Source of the DNA: JBGPBY01 sp041481485
GTDB lineage: Bacteria; Acidobacteriota; Terriglobia; 20CM-2-55-15
Reading direction: 5' to 3'
Length of the DNA stretch: 11,695 bases
Assembly (NCBI GenBank): GCA_041481485.1
Contig: JBGPBY010000211.1
Span: 1 to 11,695 of the forward strand
Of this stretch, positions 6,764-11,695 are shown piece after piece. The translations under genes were made by a program, and so were the position numbers. Numbering within the stretch: position 1 is the first letter of the stretch; each line of letters starts with the position of its first letter. The notes under the pieces are model-generated. The model ran no database searches, was not told where the DNA came from, and saw only the letters and a program-made list of their open reading frames with translations.

Positions 6764-7057
6764 TTGAAGAAACTTCTGCCGTTGATTGTGTGCGGCTTGA
6801 TTTTGGCGGCATGCCATCCCTGGACCGGCATCACCACACAGGAACTCGCCAAGAAAATGGGCGGTCCTCCCCGACAGATTCGCACTTCCGGAGTCTACAA
6901 GGTATATATCTATGCTGATCCCATGGGCGGCGGCCAATTGAGCTTCTATGTCGATAAGGATGGAATCGTTCGCAAATGGACCGGCCGTCCGGTCGGTGGG
7001 TCGACCGGAGGGGATGCTGGAGATTCCGCCGACTCTGGAGCGCCTGCAGCTCCGTAG
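6764..7057 (+). CDS. Small lipoprotein, SmpA/BamE-like (paralogue 1)
   Basis: From the TTG start this is a 97-residue protein. A lysine pair and hydrophobic stretch end in the lipobox LAAC (lipid-modified Cys17), so the mature protein should be a membrane-attached lipoprotein of about 80 residues. The mature part reads HPWTGITTQELAKKMGGP, then a Tyr-rich strand (YKVYIY) and FYVDKDGIVRKW, a pattern like the compact fold of SmpA/BamE lipoproteins (G-x-P turn, aromatic strand, hydrophobic-x-DGxV strand). Assignment to that family is an inference from pattern, not a motif match. The tail is Gly/Ala/Ser/Asp-rich and probably disordered. It is followed after 9 bases by a clear paralogue, so the two probably form one transcript. 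Confidence 0.8.
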   Translation: MKKLLPLIVCGLILAACHPWTGITTQELAKKMGGPPRQIRTSGVYKVYIYADPMGGGQLSFYVDKDGIVRKWTGRPVGGSTGGDAGDSADSGAPAAP

Positions 7058-7066
7058 GAGACTGTT

Positions 7067-7363
7067 ATGAAGCGAGCCTTCATCTTGTCTGTTATTTTTG
7101 CGCTTGGTCTCTTGCTGGCTTCCTGCCAGCACTGGGTTGGCATTTCTTCGACACAGTTAATCAAGCGCATGGGTGAGCCCATCAACATTGTTCCTTCCGG
7201 GAGTTTCACCGTATACACCTATCTGGATGGATTGGGCGGCGCGCCCATGAAGTTCTACCTCGACAAGGATGGCATCGTCCGAAAATGGGACGCGTCTCCA
7301 GTTCCTGCCGATTTTGGTACTGGTATAGAAGAAGACACGGTGCTCGGCGTTCCGACAAATTAG
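7067..7363 (+). CDS. Small lipoprotein, SmpA/BamE-like (paralogue 2)
   Basis: This 98-residue protein has a lipoprotein signal ending in LASC (Cys20). The mature part parallels the preceding gene almost throughout: QHWVGISSTQLIKRMGEP against HPWTGITTQELAKKMGGP, and FYLDKDGIVRKW against FYVDKDGIVRKW. The pair is therefore a tandem duplication that has diverged outside the core. GGAG, which overlaps the stop codon of the first gene, lies 6 bases before the ATG. A structural role in the envelope is plausible for this fold but not shown. Its stop codon overlaps that of the convergent CoA-transferase gene by three bases. Confidence 0.82.
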   Translation: MKRAFILSVIFALGLLLASCQHWVGISSTQLIKRMGEPINIVPSGSFTVYTYLDGLGGAPMKFYLDKDGIVRKWDASPVPADFGTGIEEDTVLGVPTN

Positions 7364-8550
7364 GAGACCAGAGTGCCGTTTCCACCCAATTCGCCGATTT
7401 GCTCCTCGGAATAACCCAGCATCGACAGCACCATGTGATTGTGTTCACCGAATCGAGGCGGCGGTCCCTCGACAATTCCAGGAGTTCCCGACATTTTTAT
7501 CGGCAGACCCAGTACACGGATGGGACCATACTCGGGATGCGTCAGTTCACGCACCATCTCCCGCGCGTCAATTTGAGGATCGTTGAGAACTTCTGCAACA
7601 CTGTTGATTGGACCTGCCGGTATCTCAGCCTCAGACAGTTTCTTGAGAATATCGGAACGGCTCCATGATTTGAGAGCTTGATCCAACAGGGGCTTGAGTT
7701 CGGAATAGTTGGTCAAACGCGCATCCGTGCTGGCAAAGCGCGGGTCAGCGACCAGTTCATTCAACTGGAGCGCGGCACAGAAATTCACCCACTGTTTTTG
7801 GTTTGTCACTCCGATGTTTACAAATCCATCATGAACGCGGAAGCACTCATAAGGCACGATCGAAGGGTGACGCGTTCCCATTCGCGAAGGATTTCGTCCG
7901 GTCATGAGATAACTCGATGCCTGGTAAGTCAAAGTCGAGACTGTGCTGTCGAGCAGACTGACATCGACCCACTGACCTTTGCCGTTTCGGGCGCGCGCCA
8001 GCAGAGCCAACAGAATTCCCTGGGCCGCATACATCCCGGTCACAATGTCGGAAATTGAAGTGCCCACTTTAGCCGGAGGGCCATCCGGATATCCGGTCAG
8101 GTCCATCAGCCCCGATTCGCCCTGGGCCACGACGTCATAGCCAGGTCGCTGGCGATACGGTCCGGTTTGACCGAATCCGGAAATCGAACAGTAAACCAGT
8201 CCGGGACGGCGCACAGACACCGTCTCATAATCAAAGCCGAGTCGTCCCAAAATTCCCGGTTTGAAGTTCTCGATCAAGACATCGGCACGGTCGATAAGCT
8301 CCCAAAGTACGTTCCGCCCGGCTTCATTGCGGAGGTTCAAGCCCAGACTCTTTTTATTTCGGTTGATCGAGTGGAAGTAAGTGCTGATCCCGCCGACGAA
8401 TGGAGGACCCCACTGCCGGCTGTCATCGCCATACGGGGGAGGTTCAACCTTGATGACCTCTGCTCCCATGTCCGCCAGCATCATCGTACAAATTGGCCCG
8501 GAAAGAATCCGGGAAAGATCGACTACAAACACGTCATCGAGCGGCCGCAT
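7360..8550 (-). CDS. Family III CoA-transferase (CaiB/BaiF/formyl-CoA transferase type)
   Basis: The N-terminus carries the family signature VVDLSRILSGP followed by ADMGAEVIKVEPP, the CoA-binding region of this class. SISDIVTGMYAAQ holds the likely catalytic aspartate, residue 168 from the chosen start, close to Asp169 of formyl-CoA transferase. The C-terminus has the usual PPRFGEHN and LGYSEEQI. Length (396 residues) is normal. These enzymes move CoA between carboxylic acids through an aspartyl-CoA thioester; the substrate cannot be read from the sequence. The frame stays open to an ATG at 8604, but MRPLDD at 8550 matches the usual family start. Neither ATG has a convincing Shine-Dalgarno, so the start is uncertain by up to 18 residues (8562 is also possible). 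Confidence 0.92.
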   Translation of the reverse strand: MRPLDDVFVVDLSRILSGPICTMMLADMGAEVIKVEPPPYGDDSRQWGPPFVGGISTYFHSINRNKKSLGLNLRNEAGRNVLWELIDRADVLIENFKPGILGRLGFDYETVSVRRPGLVYCSISGFGQTGPYRQRPGYDVVAQGESGLMDLTGYPDGPPAKVGTSISDIVTGMYAAQGILLALLARARNGKGQWVDVSLLDSTVSTLTYQASSYLMTGRNPSRMGTRHPSIVPYECFRVHDGFVNIGVTNQKQWVNFCAALQLNELVADPRFASTDARLTNYSELKPLLDQALKSWSRSDILKKLSEAEIPAGPINSVAEVLNDPQIDAREMVRELTHPEYGPIRVLGLPIKMSGTPGIVEGPPPRFGEHNHMVLSMLGYSEEQIGELGGNGTLVS

Positions 8551-8739
8551 CGTCGGAATCATAATGAACTTGATGGGGATATTTCCACACTCTGGGACTG
8601 TCATCCCGGGTTATTCACATTTTTTTGTCATTTTCCGTTACAAAAGGTTCCCGTCCATGGAAGTTCATTTCCACTTTACTGCTCCAGTCTTGTCTCGGAT
8701 GCACTGGCGCGGGAATTGCAATGAACTGCCGCGAGCACT

Positions 8740-9930
8740 ATGCAGAATCAGGGAGACAACCAGAGAAAAAATAACAGGTTGCCGAACTCGGCGACCGGCC
8801 AGCGGCAAGGTTGGAAGGGCCAGACGTATGTTGTCCCCTCGCCGTCGCGCAGAAGTATTCTCCTGAAGGCGTCTGCTCTGCATGGATTGCAGCGTTTCGA
8901 CGGCCAGGCCGATACGAAGCAGCCAGTTACGGTTGTAGTTCCGGCCTTGTTCAATCTTTTGCCGGCGGAAGTGCTGGCGTTGGGCTGGCTCAACGAAATC
9001 GACTCACTGGCAACGATTCGAAATCGCATGACGATCACTGCGAAATTGATGGGATGGGATCCGTTCACGTTCCATACGCGCCACAATCTCGATACGTTTT
9101 ACGATTCGACAATAAAGGCTGTGCAGGAGACCTGGCTGGATGAAGGTGCATTGCATCTCGAAACTATCGCCGAAACCCGCCGGCGGTTTGGTCCGATGTA
9201 TGACTACTATCGAATCGAACCGCGCCTTGTGGAAAACCTTCTGATTCAATCGTCATTGATGGACTGGCTGACGGTTCGCGCCTCCGGCAGAAATTTTCGC
9301 TTTCATGTGATCGGAACGGGTTTGTTGTCGGCACTGGTTTGGTCCGGTGCATTGCCTCTCACCGCTGCGATTCGCACCGCTGCAAAGATCGGAATGGCCT
9401 GGGATGCGGAACTCAGTGGAAAGGCGGAAACGGAAATCAAAACGGCTGGTGCGTCGTTGAGCGAAGAGAACATCGGCTGGCGGCGATTTCATCTGGTCCG
9501 GCGAGTTGTGGAGGGACGAGCGAAGATTTCGTTGTCCATTCCGGCTTATGATTTGCCACAGGTAGACGGCCCCTCCCGGCCGTTCTGGTATTCCGCCACT
9601 GCGAAGGACGAACCCTTGAGAATCGAAACACCGCAGGACGTGCGGACGGCACTGGAATCGATGAATTTCGTATCATGGTCGCCGGATGCTCCCGGCCCGC
9701 TGGTTCAGGATCGAAAGGCGGGGCGAATTCGCGGCTGGCTCATCAGTCCCATGCATCCGATGGCTTCCGCCTGTCACTGGAGCATGTACAACTACCTTCT
9801 CGCGACTCCCTCCGCTTCGCTTCTGTTTCTGGATCACATTGCGGCACTCGGTCCCGTGGCGCCTCTGCCGACACCTTCAACGGTATTCAAGGGCCCGTCA
9901 TCAGCTACTTATCGGAGTGCAGGGACTTAA
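8740..9930 (+). CDS. Protein of unknown function
   Basis: I do not recognise this 396-residue protein. It has no signal peptide. The only long hydrophobic stretch (about 189-222, containing GTGLLSALVWSGALPL) is a weak membrane candidate. It is rich in Trp and Arg, with segments such as MGWDPFTFHTRHNLDTFYD (103-121), FGPMYDYYRIEPRLVENLL (150-168) and RGWLISPMHPMASACHWSMY (331-350). The first 60 residues are polar and of low quality. An in-frame stop at 8722 bars extension, and the ATG lacks a good Shine-Dalgarno, so a later start is possible. Sustained open frame and protein-like composition favour a real gene over the shadow frames. It diverges from the CoA-transferase across a short gap and overlaps the convergent DHH gene by 26 bases. 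Confidence 0.72.
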   Translation: MQNQGDNQRKNNRLPNSATGQRQGWKGQTYVVPSPSRRSILLKASALHGLQRFDGQADTKQPVTVVVPALFNLLPAEVLALGWLNEIDSLATIRNRMTITAKLMGWDPFTFHTRHNLDTFYDSTIKAVQETWLDEGALHLETIAETRRRFGPMYDYYRIEPRLVENLLIQSSLMDWLTVRASGRNFRFHVIGTGLLSALVWSGALPLTAAIRTAAKIGMAWDAELSGKAETEIKTAGASLSEENIGWRRFHLVRRVVEGRAKISLSIPAYDLPQVDGPSRPFWYSATAKDEPLRIETPQDVRTALESMNFVSWSPDAPGPLVQDRKAGRIRGWLISPMHPMASACHWSMYNYLLATPSASLLFLDHIAALGPVAPLPTPSTVFKGPSSATYRSAGT

Positions 9931-11239
9931 GAAACTCCGTCTGCACCTGATTGTTGATCTGAAATGAATTGTCGGGATGAATATTCCATTTTCGCGTGAA
10001 CCCTGAGAGCGGAATGATTGCCTTCGCCATTGAACCATGGCCGCCAGCCGATCCGATATCCCCGAAAGCTTCACGCAACACTCTGCCGGCTCCACGGACA
10101 TAGCCGACATTTCTCACGGAAATAATGTAGTTTGAATCGACAACGCCGGTCACAAATCCCCATTCGATCCCTTCGAATGACAAACTGAAATCTGCCAGTT
10201 GGGGAATCAGATCGTCGCGTTCCACCCTTCCGAGATGAACGAAAGCGACCTTTCCAACGATGACGCGGTTCATCAGCGCGTTTCCCAGAGCGTCCAGGGC
10301 CGCTGGAGGCAGTTCCGGCCTTTCGATTCGGCGCAGCAGATTCTGATTGGCGAGCGGGTAAAGGCGGGAGAATGCCTCAACGTCCCACTCATTGACTTCG
10401 CGCGTCAGCATAAACGTGTCGGTTTTGATTCCGTAAAGCATCGCCGTGGCGATTCGAGTGCCAATATTGCTTCCTGTACAAACCAGATATTCCAGAAGAA
10501 TACTGGCCGTCGCACCATAACGAGGACGAATGTCTTTGATCTGACTTCGGTAGTTGAATTGTTCGGGATGGTGGTCAATGACGAGATCGACTTTTTCCGG
10601 TGGATGGGCCAGGTGGGGCGGCTGGAGATCCACGAGGGCGACCCGATCGAAACTCTGAAGCTGAGTCGCGGAGATTCGCTCGATCACGATTTCCAGCAGT
10701 TTCACCATGGCGATGTTTTCCGGCCGAGTTACCTTACCAAACGAAACCAGGGGGGCACTCCCCTTGTTGCGTCCGAGCACCTGCCGCAGGGCCAGTCCGC
10801 TGCTGATGGCGTCCGGATCGGGGTCGTCCTGCAGCAGTATGGCAACGGACTCGGCGTCTTCGAAGTGAGCCCGCACTTCCTCCACCCGTCTCATGGTCAT
10901 TGCCAGCCGGATGTGCCAGCGAAGATTCGTTTCCAGAAGCTCCTGGGGCGTCGCGAAATGAGCAAAGTGTTTGTATTGTTCGGGAATTTCGTTGGGAATC
11001 GAGGTGAGGACGAGGGTGGGAACTTTCCGTCCATGCTGCCGGACCATCTCGAGCACTTTCGTCAACCGGTCGGGATCGTCGGACTGTGCCAGAAACAGAT
11101 CGATGTGGTCCCTGCTCAGGCGATCGTTTAGTCCGTCCAACCCGCGTTTGACTATCGCGGCAGTGTCGCCGTTTTCCGAAAAGTACTCTTTAAGAAGTCC
11201 GGCAACGAAGTCTTCTTCGACATAAGCGACCGACTTCAT
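9905..11239 (-). CDS. DHH/DHHA1-family phosphoesterase with an extra N-terminal domain
   Basis: From ATG at 11239 this is a 444-residue protein. An N-terminal alpha/beta domain (about 1-115, Rossmann- or receiver-like by pattern, including HIDLFLAQ and VPTLVLTS) precedes a DHH phosphoesterase core: DDPDPDA (138-144), VALVDLQP (201-208), IDHHP (221-225) and GIKTDT (270-275). A DHHA1 substrate-binding domain with SAGGHGSMAK follows. The family includes NrnA-type enzymes that degrade very short RNAs and pAp, and cyclic dinucleotide phosphodiesterases. In motif I, Gln137 sits where NrnA has a metal-binding histidine (HxNPDxDA). Which substrate is used cannot be told. An in-frame TTG lies two codons upstream, but GGGA is 8 bases from the ATG and only 2 from the TTG, so the ATG is preferred. 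Confidence 0.9.
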   Translation of the reverse strand: MKSVAYVEEDFVAGLLKEYFSENGDTAAIVKRGLDGLNDRLSRDHIDLFLAQSDDPDRLTKVLEMVRQHGRKVPTLVLTSIPNEIPEQYKHFAHFATPQELLETNLRWHIRLAMTMRRVEEVRAHFEDAESVAILLQDDPDPDAISSGLALRQVLGRNKGSAPLVSFGKVTRPENIAMVKLLEIVIERISATQLQSFDRVALVDLQPPHLAHPPEKVDLVIDHHPEQFNYRSQIKDIRPRYGATASILLEYLVCTGSNIGTRIATAMLYGIKTDTFMLTREVNEWDVEAFSRLYPLANQNLLRRIERPELPPAALDALGNALMNRVIVGKVAFVHLGRVERDDLIPQLADFSLSFEGIEWGFVTGVVDSNYIISVRNVGYVRGAGRVLREAFGDIGSAGGHGSMAKAIIPLSGFTRKWNIHPDNSFQINNQVQTEFLKSLHSDK

Positions 11240-11334
11240 ATCCAAATTCCCGAGCCGGGCTAGTCCAGGTTCTGGGGCGTCCCCCTATTCGCGCAGGCTA
11301 CGGTGTCGCCGGCAAACCGTAAGTCCATCAAGTA

Positions 11335-11363
11335 ATTGTCGCGTCGATTTCAAATGCTGTCAA
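11335..11363 (-). promoter_or_regulatory. Sigma70-like promoter of the DHH gene
   Basis: On the minus strand a perfect TTGACA (11363-11358) is followed, 17 bases later, by GACAAT (11340-11335; 4/6 to TATAAT). Transcription would start near 11328, leaving a leader of about 90 bases before the ATG at 11239. It is the best promoter match in the window. Confidence 0.6.
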
Positions 11364-11470
11364 CGACCGGGGCGTTTCGGTAGGGTTTTCTATGAAGAAA
11401 TGCTTCCCAGGTTGACACTGCACTGCATTCCCGGCCCCGTTTTCAGCCGGGTTAGCGGCGGCAGGTTCCC

Positions 11471-11541
11471 TTAGCCACCGGCGTCAGCCGGTGGAAATTC
11501 AAGTTCAAAAATCAAACGAGCCGCGTAGCGGCGACAGATCC
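11471..11541 (+). repeat. Two-hairpin dispersed repeat module, right copy 1
   Basis: TTAG leads into hairpin 1 (CCACCGGC 11475-11482, loop GTCA, GCCGGTGG 11487-11494). A 23-base A-rich linker follows, then GAG (11518-11520), hairpin 2 (GCCGC 11520-11524, loop GTA, GCGGC 11528-11532) and the tail CGACAGATCC ending at 11541. Compared with the left-end copy at 122-191, hairpin 2 has three compensatory base-pair changes, while loop and tail are conserved. Confidence 0.75.
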
Positions 11542-11552
11542 AGAAAATTGCT

Positions 11553-11622
11553 GGATCTGTCGTGCCTTACGGCACTCTGTTCTTCGTGCATTGATGTTCC
11601 ACCGGCTGACGCCGGTGGCTAA
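11553..11622 (-). repeat. Two-hairpin dispersed repeat module, right copy 2 (inverted)
   Basis: Read on the minus strand this copy has the same parts: TTAG, the CCACCGGC/GCCGGTGG hairpin, a 21-base linker, GAG, hairpin 2 (GTGCC, loop GTAA, GGCAC) and the tail CGACAGATCC. It faces copy 1 tail to tail with 11 bases between. Its hairpin 2 stem is the one found in the left-end copy, not that of its neighbour, and its linker differs from copy 1, so the pair did not arise simply by a recent perfect inverted duplication. Confidence 0.7.
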
Positions 11623-11656
11623 GGGAACCTGCCGCCGCTAAGCGGCTGCCCAGAAA

Positions 11657-11695
11657 TTAATTCACATTCAGATTGGGGCGCAGGCTGTAGTTCCA
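11657..11695 (-). CDS. Possible 3' end of a gene entering from the right
   Basis: Reading leftwards from the window edge gives WNYSLRPNLNVN and then TAA at 11659-11657. The alternating polar/hydrophobic pattern would suit the last strand of an outer-membrane beta-barrel such as a TonB-dependent receptor, but 12 codons are too few to decide, and the usual C-terminal Phe is absent. The stop lies 15 bases from the edge of the 190-bp inverted-repeat element. Confidence 0.25.
   Translation of the reverse strand, partial: WNYSLRPNLNVN

Larger units (their letters stand above)
11452..11641. repeat. 190-bp element with perfect 45-bp terminal inverted repeats
   Basis: Positions 11452-11496 and 11597-11641 are exact reverse complements over all 45 bases. 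Each arm contains its own hairpin (CCACCGGC/GCCGGTGG at 11475-11494 and 11599-11618). The 100-base centre holds a further inverted pair of 12 bases (11532-11543 and 11551-11562) around a 7-base loop, plus two 5-bp hairpins. The whole element is two repeat modules arranged head to head. It could extrude as a cruciform. No open reading frame and no obvious target-site duplication are present, so it resembles a paired REP element (BIME) or a MITE more than an insertion sequence. Confidence 0.85.
11246..11656. other. Gene-free stretch upstream of the DHH gene
   Basis: I find no convincing gene in these 411 bases. The left part (11246-11334) is the 5' leader of the DHH gene. It is GC-rich and can form several weak stems, but I could not match it to a riboswitch I know. 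A promoter sits at 11335-11363. The right half is dominated by a 190-bp inverted-repeat element (11452-11641). Small open frames here (for example ATG at 11392, 7 codons) lack supporting signals. Confidence 0.6.

Noticed and set aside
8605..8739. Clear divergent promoters between the CoA-transferase gene and the unknown gene
   Set aside because: There are A/T-rich stretches (8631-8645) and TTG-containing hexamers, but none with a good partner hexamer at 16-18 bases.
10199..11131. Plus-strand open frame of 310 codons opposite the DHH gene
   Set aside because: The minus strand carries all DHH motifs and a good promoter. The plus-strand translation shows no domain pattern and only mirrors the codon bias of the real gene.
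11246..11334. Riboswitch in the DHH leader (for example cyclic di-GMP or fluoride type)
   Set aside because: I looked for the conserved cores of these classes and could not match them; only weak stems are visible.
11551..11580. Intrinsic terminator downstream of the inverted pair at 11532-11562
   Set aside because: The stem is strong, but no run of T follows on either strand; the structure is better explained as part of the paired repeat.
11452..11641. Insertion sequence or transposon with a transposase gene
   Set aside because: Only 100 bases lie between the inverted repeats, with no open reading frame and no visible target-site duplication.

Overview
This window looks like chromosomal DNA from a menaquinone-using, Gram-negative, respiring bacterium of moderate GC content. 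My best guess is Acidobacteriota. The guess rests on a split, b6f-like cytochrome bc operon with a large multiheme cytochrome c, lipoproteins that imply an outer membrane, and dispersed palindromic repeats at both ends. No rRNA, tRNA or ribosomal protein gene is present, so the phylum is an inference.

Layout. Positions 1-193 are non-coding and rich in palindromes, ending in a two-hairpin repeat module. Positions 194-6602 (minus strand) hold a tightly packed five-gene operon. In transcription order it encodes a membrane-anchored HEAT-repeat protein, a Rieske iron-sulfur protein with an extra N-terminal membrane helix, a cytochrome b6-like subunit, an enlarged subunit IV-like cytochrome b C-terminal subunit, and a 976-residue octaheme cytochrome c with a membrane anchor and a long coiled coil. 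Positions 6764-7363 (plus strand), divergent from the operon, encode two tandem paralogous small lipoproteins that resemble the SmpA/BamE group. A family III CoA-transferase (minus strand) converges on them with a 3-bp stop-codon overlap. A 396-residue protein of unknown function (plus strand) is divergent from the CoA-transferase. It converges, with a 26-bp overlap, on a DHH/DHHA1 phosphoesterase that carries an extra N-terminal domain (minus strand). Positions 11246-11656 are non-coding and hold a good sigma70-like promoter for the DHH gene and a 190-bp inverted-repeat element. The last 39 bases may be the 3' end of another minus-strand gene.

How the genes work together. The minus-strand operon should form one quinol:cytochrome c oxidoreductase. 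Quinol would be oxidised at the cytochrome b/subunit IV/Rieske site, one electron would pass through the b hemes, and the other would leave through the Rieske centre to the octaheme protein, which here takes the place of cytochrome c1 or f. A cysteine aligned with the heme c(i/n) cysteine of cytochrome b6, and 15-residue spacing of the helix D histidines, place it on the b6f-like side of the family. The HEAT protein is probably an assembly or scaffold factor. The other genes have no evident link to the operon.

The two most notable signals are the unusual design of this bc complex and a two-hairpin dispersed repeat. The repeat occurs once at the left end and twice, head to head, at the right end, with compensatory base changes in its stems.
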